Origin: TMED14 sp002378565
GTDB lineage: Bacteria; Bacteroidota; Bacteroidia; Flavobacteriales; Schleiferiaceae
NCBI GenBank assembly: GCA_943846715.1
Contig: OX044356.1
Span: 310,001 to 374,000, forward strand
Length of the DNA stretch: 64,000 nucleotides
Reading direction: 5' to 3'
In this document: positions 1 through 8,356 of the stretch, piece by piece
Layout: the number at the start of each line of letters is the position of its first letter
Position numbering within the stretch: position 1 is the first letter of the stretch
Translations under genes and position numbers: made by a program
The notes under the pieces: generated by a model
Database searches by the model: none
The model's input: the letters and a program-made list of their open reading frames with translations, nothing else
What the model was told of the DNA's origin: nothing

Positions 1-656
1 CGGCCCATTCGGTAGCATTGTATGGTGTTCATAATGATGACCTTGTTTTGGTTGTGAGCCTTCATAGCTTCATGCACCAATTGATCAATGGCATCCTGAA
101 TCCAGGACTCTTCTGCATCGACCATCAAGGGGACATCCAGATCTTCAGCCAGTTGTGTGATGCGATTCACGCGTTCCTTGACTGCTTGCCATTGCTGGGT
201 TTCCTTTGCATTGAGGGCCTCTTGTGAGCTGATCTTGCACAGCAAATCAGCGCTGGCTAAGCCTGTCATTTTAAACACAGACAAGGGCACACCTTCTTCC
301 ACGGCAGCCAATTGAATGGTCTCCATGATGGTGTTTGCTGATGCTTCAAAAGCCGTTTCGCTTTCTTGACCCTCCACGGAATAATCTAGAATGGCGCCGA
401 TACCTTGTTGCCACAAGACCCTTGCCGCGGGGATGGAGCTGGTCACAGATTCCCCGCCACAGAACTGTTTGAAAACAGTGGATTTGATCAGCCCATTAAC
501 GGGTAGGTGAAGCCAGAAAGCGAAGCGGGTGAGTTGTTGGCTCAATGCCACCAATTTTGGGCTGGCCATTAATCGGAACAAAAGGGCGCTTTGCCGGAGG
601 TCATTGCTTCGTTTGGAGGCGAAGGCTATCTGGGTGTTTTGAAAATCCAAGGCCAT
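1..656 (-). CDS. Proline dehydrogenase, N-terminal part (runs off the window)
   Basis: Oxidises proline to pyrroline-5-carboxylate with FAD as cofactor, the first step of proline catabolism. About 218 codons are visible; the C-terminal part with most of the barrel lies beyond base 1. The reading frame begins MALDFQNTQIAFASKR and contains KQFCGGE and MVDAEESWIQDAI, which match the Bacteroidota single-domain enzyme (PutA-type barrel). The start at 656 was chosen over an internal Met at 569 because the intervening residues (ALLFRLMASPKL) belong to the family's N-terminal helix. It is divergent from aroB with 62 bases between them, and a TATATTTG box lies 18 bases upstream of the start. This neighbourhood (proline dehydrogenase, aroB, aroA) is familiar from other Flavobacteriales. 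Confidence 0.88.
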   Translation of the reverse strand, partial: MALDFQNTQIAFASKRSNDLRQSALLFRLMASPKLVALSQQLTRFAFWLHLPVNGLIKSTVFKQFCGGESVTSSIPAARVLWQQGIGAILDYSVEGQESETAFEASANTIMETIQLAAVEEGVPLSVFKMTGLASADLLCKISSQEALNAKETQQWQAVKERVNRITQLAEDLDVPLMVDAEESWIQDAIDQLVHEAMKAHNQNKVIIMNTIQCYRMG

Positions 657-674
657 GCTGAAAAATACTTGGTT

Positions 675-682
675 CAAATATA
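675..682 (-). promoter_or_regulatory. Candidate -7 box for proline dehydrogenase
   Basis: Reads TATATTTG on the minus strand, a full match to the Bacteroidota -7 consensus TAnnTTTG, 18 bases before the start codon at 656. No convincing -33 TTTG at the usual spacing was found. Confidence 0.5.
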
Positions 683-706
683 CTGCGCTGCCCTTCCAAA
701 AAGTGG

Positions 707-714
707 CAACTTTG
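707..714 (+). promoter_or_regulatory. Weak -7-like box directly before aroB
   Basis: CAACTTTG has one mismatch to TAnnTTTG and ends 4 bases before the aroB ATG. If used, the transcript would begin at or next to the start codon. Confidence 0.3.
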
Positions 715-718
715 TGCC

Positions 719-1765
719 ATGCAATGGGACAATTTCTTCTTCGGGCCTGTCAGGTTGGGCGAGCATGTCTTGGCTGATTTTCAGCAATGGCTGGATCAAT
801 TGGATGAACCCTTTTCAACGGTGCATGTCTTGGTTGACAGCAACACATTGACGCATTGCTTGCCAGAGCTGATGTCACAAGTTCCTGCGCTGGCTCAATG
901 TGAGGTGTTGGAGGTTGATCCTGGTGAGGAAACGAAAAGCATGGCCATCGTTGAGCAATGCTGGATGTCTCTGTTAGAAACGGGGGCAGACAGACAGTCT
1001 TTGTTGATTTCCCTGGGTGGCGGTGTGGTCACGGATTTGGGTGGCATGTTAGCTTCTACCTTCATGCGTGGCATCGCCCATGTAAGCATTCCTACCAGCT
1101 TGTTAGGCATGGTGGACGCAGGCATTGGTGGCAAGCATGGTGTCAATGTCTTTGGCGTGAAAAATTTAGCAGGCTGCTTTCTTGAATCGGTCTATGTGGC
1201 CATTTGGCCTGGGTTTCTAAGCACCTTACCTGATGAGCAATTCAGGGCGGGCTTTGCTGAGGTGGTCAAACATGCCATCCTGTCCGGTGGAGAACTTTGG
1301 GAGGCTGTGCAAGGCCTAACGCATTTGCGCGACAGTGGATCAATGATCGACATGGCGGCTCAGGTTAAGATCCAAGCGGTCACGGCTGACCCATTTGAAA
1401 ACAGCGATTCCCGCAAAGCTTTGAACCTTGGTCATGGCTTGGCACATGCCATAGAAACGGTTTCTAAGGGCCAGGTTTCACACGGTGATGCTGTGGCATC
1501 AGGCCTATGGATGGAGGTTGCTATGGCTGAAAATCTTGCATTGATTGATCACGATGATGTGGCGGCCATTCATGCAGTGCTTGATCGACACTGGCCACGC
1601 TGCACCTTCACGGAGGGGTTGTGGGAGGCGCTGCAGTCTGATAAAAAACGATCAAAATCCAAGGTGATGCTTTCCCTTTCAGTTGGCATTGGTAAAGGCA
1701 TTGCTATGACAGAGGTTCAAGCAAAGGATGTTCACTCAGTCATAGCACATCATGTGGCATCCTAA
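719..1765 (+). CDS. aroB: 3-dehydroquinate synthase
   Basis: Second step of the shikimate pathway: converts DAHP to 3-dehydroquinate, using NAD and a divalent metal. The 348-residue protein has the NAD-binding stretch SLGGGVVTDLGG, the segment PTSLLGMVDAGIGGKHGVN, and the metal-ligand region with GFAEVVKHA, LNLGHGLAHAIE and SHGDAVASGL. The usual GHTxGHA form reads GHGLAHA here, so both metal-binding histidines are kept while the residues between them differ. Length is normal. It overlaps aroA by 14 bases, implying co-translation; both genes feed the same pathway. Confidence 0.95.
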   Translation: MQWDNFFFGPVRLGEHVLADFQQWLDQLDEPFSTVHVLVDSNTLTHCLPELMSQVPALAQCEVLEVDPGEETKSMAIVEQCWMSLLETGADRQSLLISLGGGVVTDLGGMLASTFMRGIAHVSIPTSLLGMVDAGIGGKHGVNVFGVKNLAGCFLESVYVAIWPGFLSTLPDEQFRAGFAEVVKHAILSGGELWEAVQGLTHLRDSGSMIDMAAQVKIQAVTADPFENSDSRKALNLGHGLAHAIETVSKGQVSHGDAVASGLWMEVAMAENLALIDHDDVAAIHAVLDRHWPRCTFTEGLWEALQSDKKRSKSKVMLSLSVGIGKGIAMTEVQAKDVHSVIAHHVAS

Positions 1766-2843
1766 GTTACCGTGGTCAAAGAGCTTAGCTAACAGAATCA
1801 TGGTCAAACGCGCTGTGATGGCTATGCCATTGCCTGCGCCTGATGAGACCTGGTCGGAGGACATACAAGCCATGCACCAGGTCTTGACAGCTACAGAGGT
1901 GGCTCAAGCTGGGGAGGCTGGTACCGCATTCAGGTTTGGTATGGCTTATTGGGCCTCCATGCCAGGTAAGCACATCTTATTGACCGGTAGTCAGCGCCTG
2001 TTGCAGCGTCCCATTGATCCCTTAGTCAGTGCATTGAAGCAAATGGGTGCTAGTCTGCATCGTGTTGATCATGGCTGGCAAATTGCAGGCCAACCGCTGT
2101 CCGGTGGGCGCATTGACATGGCCATGAATGTGTCATCACAATTTGCCTCGGCTTTGCTCTTGATTGAGCCGCGGATGGCTGAGCCCTTGATTTTACCTGA
2201 CATGAGCGACATGGTGAGCTTGCCTTACGTACAGATGTCGCAATGGGTGAATCCTGAAACTTGGCCGCCAGAACCCGATTGGAGTTCAGCCATTGTTTTT
2301 GCTTTAGCAGCAGTGATTGAGGGCAAGACATTGCGCTTGAACCTGAATGCAGACAGCCTGCAAGGGGATGCTGCATGGATTGATTGGGGACTGATGCTTG
2401 GTTTCCGCGTGACCCATGAAGCAAACAGCTTGGTGATACACCCTGGCAAGCCACAGATGCTGTGGGACTTGGATTTGCGCGAGCAACCAGATCTTGCACA
2501 GCCTTTGGTGATGGCCTCGGTGGCATTGGGCGTTGAGGCGCAGTTCTCAGGCTTGTCAACCTTGGTGGGCAAGGAAATTGACCGCATGAGGGCCTTGAAG
2601 GATGCTTTAAAGCAGCTCAATGTGATGGCTGATGTGGGAATTGATACCATTGCCTTGGATGCCAGGGAGTGGCAGCCGTCTTATCAGAGCTTGTCGGTGG
2701 ATGCGTCGGGCGACCATCGCATGGCCTTTGCATGGGCCTTGATGTCCTTGGTTCAACCCCTTCAAATCACGGGCGAGTCATCAGTGAGTAAGAGCTTTCC
2801 TGATTTTTGGTCTGAATGGAAGGCCTTGTTCAAGTCCACTTGA
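1752..2843 (+). CDS. aroA: 3-phosphoshikimate 1-carboxyvinyltransferase (EPSP synthase)
   Basis: Joins shikimate-3-phosphate and phosphoenolpyruvate to make EPSP in the shikimate pathway. Visible family landmarks, in order: SKSLANR near residue 9, GEAGTAFRF, GSQRLLQRP, SSQFASALL, KEIDRM, GDHRMAFAWALM and the C-terminal SKSFPDFW. At 363 residues it is shorter than the common 400-430; the N-terminus starts only a few residues before the SKS loop and several loops are compact, but all catalytic landmarks remain. It overlaps aroB upstream by 14 bases. Its 3' end overlaps the convergent envelope-protein gene by 82 bases. Confidence 0.93.
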   Translation: MWHPKLPWSKSLANRIMVKRAVMAMPLPAPDETWSEDIQAMHQVLTATEVAQAGEAGTAFRFGMAYWASMPGKHILLTGSQRLLQRPIDPLVSALKQMGASLHRVDHGWQIAGQPLSGGRIDMAMNVSSQFASALLLIEPRMAEPLILPDMSDMVSLPYVQMSQWVNPETWPPEPDWSSAIVFALAAVIEGKTLRLNLNADSLQGDAAWIDWGLMLGFRVTHEANSLVIHPGKPQMLWDLDLREQPDLAQPLVMASVALGVEAQFSGLSTLVGKEIDRMRALKDALKQLNVMADVGIDTIALDAREWQPSYQSLSVDASGDHRMAFAWALMSLVQPLQITGESSVSKSFPDFWSEWKALFKST

Positions 2844-4108
2844 ATAACTAGTCTTCCAGACCATCCGCTGGGCCTGAATCGACCCACTATTTTGCCTTTG
2901 ACCAAGCCTTGATGTGTCAAGCCTATTTGCAGGTAGTAACCAGCTGACCGCATCCCCAAGGGATCCCCATGCCACATTTTGCTGGAATGCCCACTCAGAT
3001 ACCCGGCTGCACTTTGTAGTCTCCACGCGGACCAATGCCTTTGCAATGCTAGGGATGCACCGGATAGGTCCCCAAGTATGATTTGTGAGCTACCATGTGG
3101 GTGAAGGCTTTGGAGGCTCAGGCTTTGTTGGCCTTCAGATTGCTGCCATTGCAGGTTGAGCCTTTGGCTTTGCCATCGAATGCCTCCGCGTCCAGGTCGG
3201 TGCCACAGCTGAAGGTCACCACCCCAATAGGGGATTGTCAGATCCATGCCCGGTCGTTGCGTTCTGCGCCAGGGGCTGTCGATCAATGGCAGGCTAATAT
3301 GCGGCCGCTCCACTGCAAGCCTGAAGAGCAAGGGGCCTCGAAGCAAAACGGTGAGCTGCCCTCCAGCCAACCCTTGTTTGTCGCCCCAATGGCTGAGGAT
3401 GAATGTTTGGTTGCGCAATTGATGCTGCCAGCCTATTTGTTCTAAGCCATGAAACAGGCCCCAGGTATTGGTCTGACTGGACCATGCGGCATGTAGGACG
3501 CCATGGGTGCTGCGTGAAAAGACCCATGGCTCAGCATGAAGTGCAAAGGATGCATCAGGGCCCAGTCTGACAAGGCCAGGCCATTGCAATTGGCGACCTA
3601 TTCGCCAAGTATCGTAAGCAATCAGTGGCCATAAGCCTGATGCAGTTGACCAAGAACAGCCGATGAGGCGATGGCTTGGGTTTTCGAACTCACGCCGCCC
3701 CCTGGTTGTGCTAAAAAGGCCCTGCATGCCAGCGATTTCTAAGCTGTCCATCTCCATGGCAAGCCATGCGAGGGCGTCAGTTGGTAGGCCCATTTGTGCA
3801 ACAAATGCCCCCAGCTTGAAGGCGGACCAGGGTGAAAGGAAGGGAATGTCTACGTAGCGATCGATGGGCCAAGCGCCGATGTACAAGGGCTGATCTTGCC
3901 AGGATGTTAAAAGGGCCTCCACGGAGTCCCTTTGGTTGAAGTGGTGGTTAGGGTGGAGTTGAATGTAACGCTGGAAGCAGGCTACACTCAGGGGACTCGC
4001 TTGCTTGTGTTGTTGAGCCCTGGCAGGTAGTCCACAGAAGACCATGGCCCCCACAAGGAAAAGCCAATGTCCAGTCGCCATGCCTCCCATTGCCATGCGC
4101 TGACCCAT
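2762..4108 (-). CDS. Exported helix-hairpin-helix / beta-barrel-like protein
   Basis: Function unknown. The 448-residue product starts with a good signal peptide (hydrophobic run LFLVGAMVF, cleavage near LPARAQ). Residues about 45-130 contain an IPFLSPWSAFKLGAFVAQMG segment resembling the helix-hairpin-helix (ComEA-like) domains seen in a Bacteroidota family whose C-terminal part is a predicted outer-membrane barrel. The rest is rich in alternating Trp/Gln/Leu strands, as expected for a barrel. The open frame extends upstream to 4681, but that stretch is His/Gln/Arg-rich and not protein-like, and another gene is coded there in a different frame. Alternative starts are 4096, 4090 and 4081; 4108 gives an Arg in the n-region. 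It overlaps the upstream gene by about 120 bases and aroA's tail by 82. A frameshift joining the two genes cannot be excluded. Confidence 0.62.
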   Translation of the reverse strand: MGQRMAMGGMATGHWLFLVGAMVFCGLPARAQQHKQASPLSVACFQRYIQLHPNHHFNQRDSVEALLTSWQDQPLYIGAWPIDRYVDIPFLSPWSAFKLGAFVAQMGLPTDALAWLAMEMDSLEIAGMQGLFSTTRGRREFENPSHRLIGCSWSTASGLWPLIAYDTWRIGRQLQWPGLVRLGPDASFALHAEPWVFSRSTHGVLHAAWSSQTNTWGLFHGLEQIGWQHQLRNQTFILSHWGDKQGLAGGQLTVLLRGPLLFRLAVERPHISLPLIDSPWRRTQRPGMDLTIPYWGGDLQLWHRPGRGGIRWQSQRLNLQWQQSEGQQSLSLQSLHPHGSSQIILGDLSGASLALQRHWSAWRLQSAAGYLSGHSSKMWHGDPLGMRSAGYYLQIGLTHQGLVKGKIVGRFRPSGWSGRLVIQVDLNKAFHSDQKSGKLLLTDDSPVI

Positions 4109-4650
4109 TGCCCATTGGACGAGCCGTACAAGCCCAGCAAGGGCCCATCGTCGCTGGCGACACCGACGGTCCAAAGGCCTTGTTGGTTGGCTTGAATGGC
4201 TGATGCAATGATGACTCGCCATCCAGAGGGCATCCTGCTGATGCTGGTCAAGGATGCGTGGTTCATCTTGCCCCGCGTCAACCACTGTGCATGCCAGGTG
4301 ACCTGCTTGCTTTTCAGAACCCAGTGGCTGTGTAAATGCAGTGCTTGCGCATACCAATGAAGCCCCACGGTCAGTTGTTGGTCGGCCGTGAGTTGCACCT
4401 GGCTGGCAATGCCTGCTTGCCATTGGTTGGTCAAGGCCATGGCACCGAGGTAAGTATCCATGGCTTCTCCTTGCCAGCTTACACGAAGGTTTTGTATGCC
4501 CGGCGGGTAGCCCATGTGGCTGCCCGTTATTGCCCATCCTTTGATGGGATTGCAGAGTAGGTTGGGATCCATGCGCGGTTGTGCGAACAAGCCGACAGGT
4601 AAACAGAGCAAAGAGAGCATGCGGCATGTGGCCCAGGGTGAGATTGACAT
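3988..4650 (-). CDS. Small exported, predicted outer-membrane protein
   Basis: Function unknown; about 220 residues. A signal peptide is visible (MLSLLCLPVGLFAQ core) followed by NLLCNPIKGW, a pattern like the start of PorV/PorQ-type barrels, and then amphipathic strands rich in Trp, Gln and Leu (for example RLDIGFSLWGPW near the end). The start at 4650 puts a CTCCTTTG box exactly 4 bases upstream; 4668 and 4620 are alternatives. It is divergent from the histidine kinase gene at 4724 and is followed, with a long out-of-frame overlap, by another exported protein. I infer that the two function together in the envelope. No database family is claimed. Confidence 0.6.
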   Translation of the reverse strand: MSISPWATCRMLSLLCLPVGLFAQPRMDPNLLCNPIKGWAITGSHMGYPPGIQNLRVSWQGEAMDTYLGAMALTNQWQAGIASQVQLTADQQLTVGLHWYAQALHLHSHWVLKSKQVTWHAQWLTRGKMNHASLTSISRMPSGWRVIIASAIQANQQGLWTVGVASDDGPLLGLYGSSNGQWVSAWQWEAWRLDIGFSLWGPWSSVDYLPGLNNTSKRVP

Positions 4651-4723
4651 GCTGCAAAGGAGTTGCAATGCATAGATTCACAGCCGTCAGGAATCATTTA
4701 TGATGCGCTGAGCTTGCCACGAA

Positions 4724-7048
4724 ATGTCCGACCTTGCATCCCCTATGCGATCAGCCCTGTTACCTGCCATTGCCTTGCTCACCCTGATGAATCTGCCTGA
4801 TTTGTCAGGTCAGGCCATCACATTTGGACTTCGAGCAGAATCCTTGCCAACCTCTGTCAGTGGTCAAGGTTTGCAAGTGACAGACATGGCCCTGGATGAC
4901 ATGGGTCGCGTCTGGATGAGCACTGCCAGTCAGGGTATTTATCGCCATGATGGCCAACAAATGACCCGGATGGATTGGGCAGATCAAACGGTTCCAAGTT
5001 ATGATGCCTGCATTGAGGTATTTCCTAATGGGGATGTGTGGATTGGCTCAGATCAAGGCATAATAACAAGGGAAGGCACAGCCTTTCTCAACGACAGTTC
5101 ATGGACTTTTGGTCCTTGTATTGACATTGTCAACAGCGGCATGGGTGAGGTCTTTGCTTTGAGCCCTCAAGGGGTGTACAGAAGGCAAATTCTTGGCACA
5201 ACGTGGCAGGAAGAACCCATCGAAGGCATGAATCAAGCCTACCAGCTCACCATGGCTCATGGTGCTTTGATGCTGTCTTCAGCGGAAGGACTTTGGATGC
5301 GCAATGTGGCTGGACAGTGGACGGCCCTGCGTGATGGCATGGTCTCAGCGTCCATGCCTTTGGGCGAGAGTTGGTTGGCTATCACGGACAACGGGTTGGA
5401 GCAATTGGTTGACGGAGGTTGGCGCTTGTTGCAGCCCGCCATCAAGGGCTACCACCGAGGCATACCAACAGCCAATGGCGATCGACTGTGGCTTTATGGG
5501 GAAAGCGGTCTCTGGCATATCAGGGAAGATGGTGAAGGTGTCAGAATGCATGGCATTGGCGGCGCGACCATTGAATCTGTGCAAGCTGCTATCACAACTG
5601 GTGCGGGGGGATTGTTCATGGCTGTGGGTAATGAGGGCGACATGCTGCGGATTCATGATGTGTCAACCTGGTACGATTTGCGCAGCCAATATGTGCACAT
5701 CGGGCACATTCAACACATGCTTCCACTGCGATCAGACTCAGTCTGGTTGGTCACTAACCAAGGCTTGTTTTCAGCCGGTTTGCAACGCCTGAGTGCCTTG
5801 CCATCACCTGGTCCGGGTGTCATTAAGCAATTGATCAAGGGCCAAGGGGAACCCGTGGTAGCTGTCGGGGAATTTGGCCAATCACAATGGCTCAAAGGCC
5901 AGTGGCAAACAGCCAAAGGGAAGGCCCTTGATGGCCAAGCATTGGATTTGGGTGCCCTGCTATCCTATGACAGGCTTGGTTGGTACAGTCAGACAAGTAA
6001 ACGGCGCATTGCTAACTCCCTCAAGCCAGCTGTGGTGTTGTTTGAGCAAAGTGTATTGAAGCCCAGCTTTGGCCAGGATTTGTGGCTAAGAATTGGCCTG
6101 AAAGGCATGAATCAGCCTGATATGTTGTCCATGTCCTATGTCATGGATGGCGGTGACACGGTGCAAATGGGCAGAGGTCGTCGGCTGAATTTGATTGGTC
6201 TGTCTGCAGGTCCGCATGACATCCATGTCATGGCGTCTGGGGCAAAGGATTTGCATCATCAGATCATGGTATTGCCACCCTGGTGGTTGGACCTGTGGGT
6301 TATGGGCCCAACAGCCTTGCTGCTGTTGATGGTTGGGAGCTATATCCTGTGGATTTCCATGCAAAGACGGCGGGAAAAACGCCATTGGGGCAAGGAAAAA
6401 ATGCAACTTGAACGCATGGCATTGCGCCTGCAGATGAACCCGCATTTCACCTTCAATGCCCTGGAAAGTATCTCTGCCTTTGTGTTGAAAAACCAACCCA
6501 AGGTGGCCATCACTTACCTCAATAAATTTGCCAAATTGATGCGCTACACCTTGGAGAGTGCAGACCATGGCTGGGTTGACTTAACCAGAGAGTCAACATC
6601 CCTCAGCCATTACATTGCCTTAGAGCAAATGCGATTTTCGGATGGTTTTCAATCGGTGGTAGAAATGGACGAAGGTTTGATGGAGGATGCACGCATTCCG
6701 CCCATGATGCTTCAGCCCTTGGTTGAAAACGCCATCTTGCATGGCCTCAGACCAAAAATGCAGGCTGGCAATACCGATTGCTACGTGAAATTAACCTACC
6801 GCATCGACCCCGCTGATCAGCATGTCATGATTGTCACGGTGGAGGACAATGGCATTGGTCGCCAAGCAGCCATGAAGCTGGCTTCAGGTGATGAAGGGGA
6901 GAAACGATCGGCAGCAACTGACATCCTTGCACGACGATTGGCAGCCCTCAGTCAGGAAACAGGTAAGCTACATACCGTATCTACTGTAGATTTGGATGAA
7001 GGAACGATGGTAACCCTTGTGTTGCCGTTGCATCGAGAATGGGATTAA
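4724..7048 (+). CDS. LytS-type sensor histidine kinase with periplasmic propeller
   Basis: A 774-residue membrane sensor. Residues 1-30 form a signal peptide or anchor (LLPAIALLTLMNLPDLSG). About 30-500 is a periplasmic region with two-component-regulator propeller-like repeats (WMSTASQGIYRHDG, WIGSDQGI, WLVTNQGLFSAG). One membrane helix lies at about 521-546, followed by a His-kinase domain: QMNPHFTFNALESI with phospho-acceptor His574, then LVENAILHG (N box, about 668) and VEDNGIGR. This is the hybrid-free Bacteroidota arrangement that signals to LytTR regulators; the regulator gene follows after 16 bases. The ligand is unknown. Its promoter faces that of the exported-protein genes at 3988-4650, which makes those genes candidate targets (inference). 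Confidence 0.88.
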   Translation: MSDLASPMRSALLPAIALLTLMNLPDLSGQAITFGLRAESLPTSVSGQGLQVTDMALDDMGRVWMSTASQGIYRHDGQQMTRMDWADQTVPSYDACIEVFPNGDVWIGSDQGIITREGTAFLNDSSWTFGPCIDIVNSGMGEVFALSPQGVYRRQILGTTWQEEPIEGMNQAYQLTMAHGALMLSSAEGLWMRNVAGQWTALRDGMVSASMPLGESWLAITDNGLEQLVDGGWRLLQPAIKGYHRGIPTANGDRLWLYGESGLWHIREDGEGVRMHGIGGATIESVQAAITTGAGGLFMAVGNEGDMLRIHDVSTWYDLRSQYVHIGHIQHMLPLRSDSVWLVTNQGLFSAGLQRLSALPSPGPGVIKQLIKGQGEPVVAVGEFGQSQWLKGQWQTAKGKALDGQALDLGALLSYDRLGWYSQTSKRRIANSLKPAVVLFEQSVLKPSFGQDLWLRIGLKGMNQPDMLSMSYVMDGGDTVQMGRGRRLNLIGLSAGPHDIHVMASGAKDLHHQIMVLPPWWLDLWVMGPTALLLLMVGSYILWISMQRRREKRHWGKEKMQLERMALRLQMNPHFTFNALESISAFVLKNQPKVAITYLNKFAKLMRYTLESADHGWVDLTRESTSLSHYIALEQMRFSDGFQSVVEMDEGLMEDARIPPMMLQPLVENAILHGLRPKMQAGNTDCYVKLTYRIDPADQHVMIVTVEDNGIGRQAAMKLASGDEGEKRSAATDILARRLAALSQETGKLHTVSTVDLDEGTMVTLVLPLHREWD

Positions 7049-7064
7049 GTACCTAAATTAAAGC

Positions 7065-7814
7065 ATGAGATTGACCGCATTGATACTGGATGATGAAGCG
7101 CAAAGCAGATCTGCTCTGCGCGCTAAGCTTGAGCTATTCTGTTTGGAAGTCAACGACATACGGGAGGCGTCTACCGTGGATGAGGCATGGGATCTTTTGA
7201 TTGATGTACAGCCAGACATCGTGTTTTTAGATATCCACTTGGGTGGCGAAGTAGGTTTCGCCTTGCTTGATCGGATCAATGTTGATGAGCCACAGTGGCA
7301 AGGGTCCGTGATTTTTGTCACAGCACATGAGGCCTATGCCTTGCGGGCCATCAAATTCTCTGCCCTGGATTACTTATTGAAACCTGTTGACCCTGAAGAG
7401 TTGGTCAAAGCAGTGCGAAAGGCTGAACTCAACAGTGAGGGCAATCAAGGCAGCTTGTCAGTTCTGCAATCGAACTTGGCATCAGAGAACAAGAAAATGG
7501 TGATTTCCAGTTCAGATGGTTTGTACATCCTCTCCGTCAATGAGATCATGCATTGTGAATCCACCAGCAATTACACCACGTTTTACTTGTGGGGAGGCAA
7601 AAAGTACATTGCCTCGAAAACCTTGAAAGAGTATGAGAACCTGCTTGTACCCATGGGTTTCAAGCGCATCCATAAATCGCATTTGGTCAACATGGCCTTT
7701 GTGACCCGTTATGTTACGGCTGATGGCGGTTACCTTTTGTTAAAGGATGAAACCACAGTACCTGTGGCCAATCGGAAAAAGGAATCCTTGGTGACCTTTC
7801 TCAAGGGGCTTTAA
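7065..7814 (+). CDS. LytTR-family response regulator
   Basis: A 249-residue DNA-binding regulator, partner of the kinase immediately upstream. The receiver domain (1-120) has acidic residues DDE at 9-11, phospho-acceptor Asp56 (VFLDIHLGG), Thr86 and Lys106 (LLKPVD). The LytTR domain fills about 145-249, with the typical HCESTSNYTTFY and FKRIHKSHLVNM segments. LytTR proteins bind direct repeats upstream of targets; no such repeat was recognised here. The 16-base gap to the kinase implies one transcript. Confidence 0.93.
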   Translation: MRLTALILDDEAQSRSALRAKLELFCLEVNDIREASTVDEAWDLLIDVQPDIVFLDIHLGGEVGFALLDRINVDEPQWQGSVIFVTAHEAYALRAIKFSALDYLLKPVDPEELVKAVRKAELNSEGNQGSLSVLQSNLASENKKMVISSSDGLYILSVNEIMHCESTSNYTTFYLWGGKKYIASKTLKEYENLLVPMGFKRIHKSHLVNMAFVTRYVTADGGYLLLKDETTVPVANRKKESLVTFLKGL

Positions 7815-7841
7815 ACAGGCATCAAAGCCGTATTGATTGAT

Positions 7842-8330
7842 CTAGGATTTGCCGTCCTCCACATGCTTAGCCATGTCTTCAACCAAGCCTTTGAGCCCTT
7901 CTTTGTAATCTGCAATGCGTGCTTGGACCTCTGGGTCACTGGCACCGATGATTTGTGCAGCAAGGATGCCAGCATTTGCGCCACCATCGAGAGCGACAGT
8001 TGCAACAGGCACCCCTTTAGGCATCTGTAAGATGGATAAAATGGAATCCCATCCGTCGATGGAGTTGCTGCTTTTGATGGGTACGCCAATCACAGGAAGT
8101 GGGGTAGACGCAGCAACCATGCCAGGCAGATGTGCGGCACCGCCAGCCCCAGCTATAATCACTTTCAGGCCGCGTTGGCTAGCACTTTTCGCATAGTCAA
8201 GCATGAGATCAGGTGTACGATGCGCAGACACAACAGTCATTTCAAAAGGAATGCGAAGGGTTGTCAGCATGTCAGCTGCGCCTTGCATGATTGGGAGATC
8301 GCTTTGGCTCCCCATAATAAGTCCTACCAT
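7842..8330 (-). CDS. purE: N5-carboxyaminoimidazole ribonucleotide mutase
   Basis: Purine biosynthesis: moves the carboxyl group of N5-CAIR to give CAIR. The 162-residue protein begins VGLIMGSQSDLPIM, a class I PurE signature, followed by SAHRTPD and GAGGAAHLPGM, the substrate-binding loops. Length is normal. It lies 26 bases downstream of purK, whose product it uses. A TACCTTTG box lies just before it, so it may also have its own promoter. It is convergent with the LytTR regulator gene, with 27 bases between. Confidence 0.96.
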   Translation of the reverse strand: MVGLIMGSQSDLPIMQGAADMLTTLRIPFEMTVVSAHRTPDLMLDYAKSASQRGLKVIIAGAGGAAHLPGMVAASTPLPVIGVPIKSSNSIDGWDSILSILQMPKGVPVATVALDGGANAGILAAQIIGASDPEVQARIADYKEGLKGLVEDMAKHVEDGKS

Positions 8331-8346
8331 CGTTCAGTGCTTTGTG

Positions 8347-8354
8347 CAAAGGTA
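8347..8354 (-). promoter_or_regulatory. Candidate -7 box before purE
   Basis: Reads TACCTTTG on the minus strand, a full match to TAnnTTTG, ending 16 bases before the purE start. It sits just upstream of the purK stop codon, so purE could be transcribed both from the operon and alone. Confidence 0.4.
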
Positions 8355-8356
8355 GG

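Noticed and set aside
2050..2559. 169-residue minus-strand frame inside aroA
   Set aside because: Shadow frame: Ser/Gln/Pro-rich, no start context, and fully inside a well-supported gene.
4109..4681. Upstream extension of the 2762-4108 frame, giving a 639-residue protein
   Set aside because: The extra part is rich in His, Gln, Arg and Cys without structure, begins before any signal peptide, and is antisense-like shadow of the exported-protein gene in the neighbouring frame.
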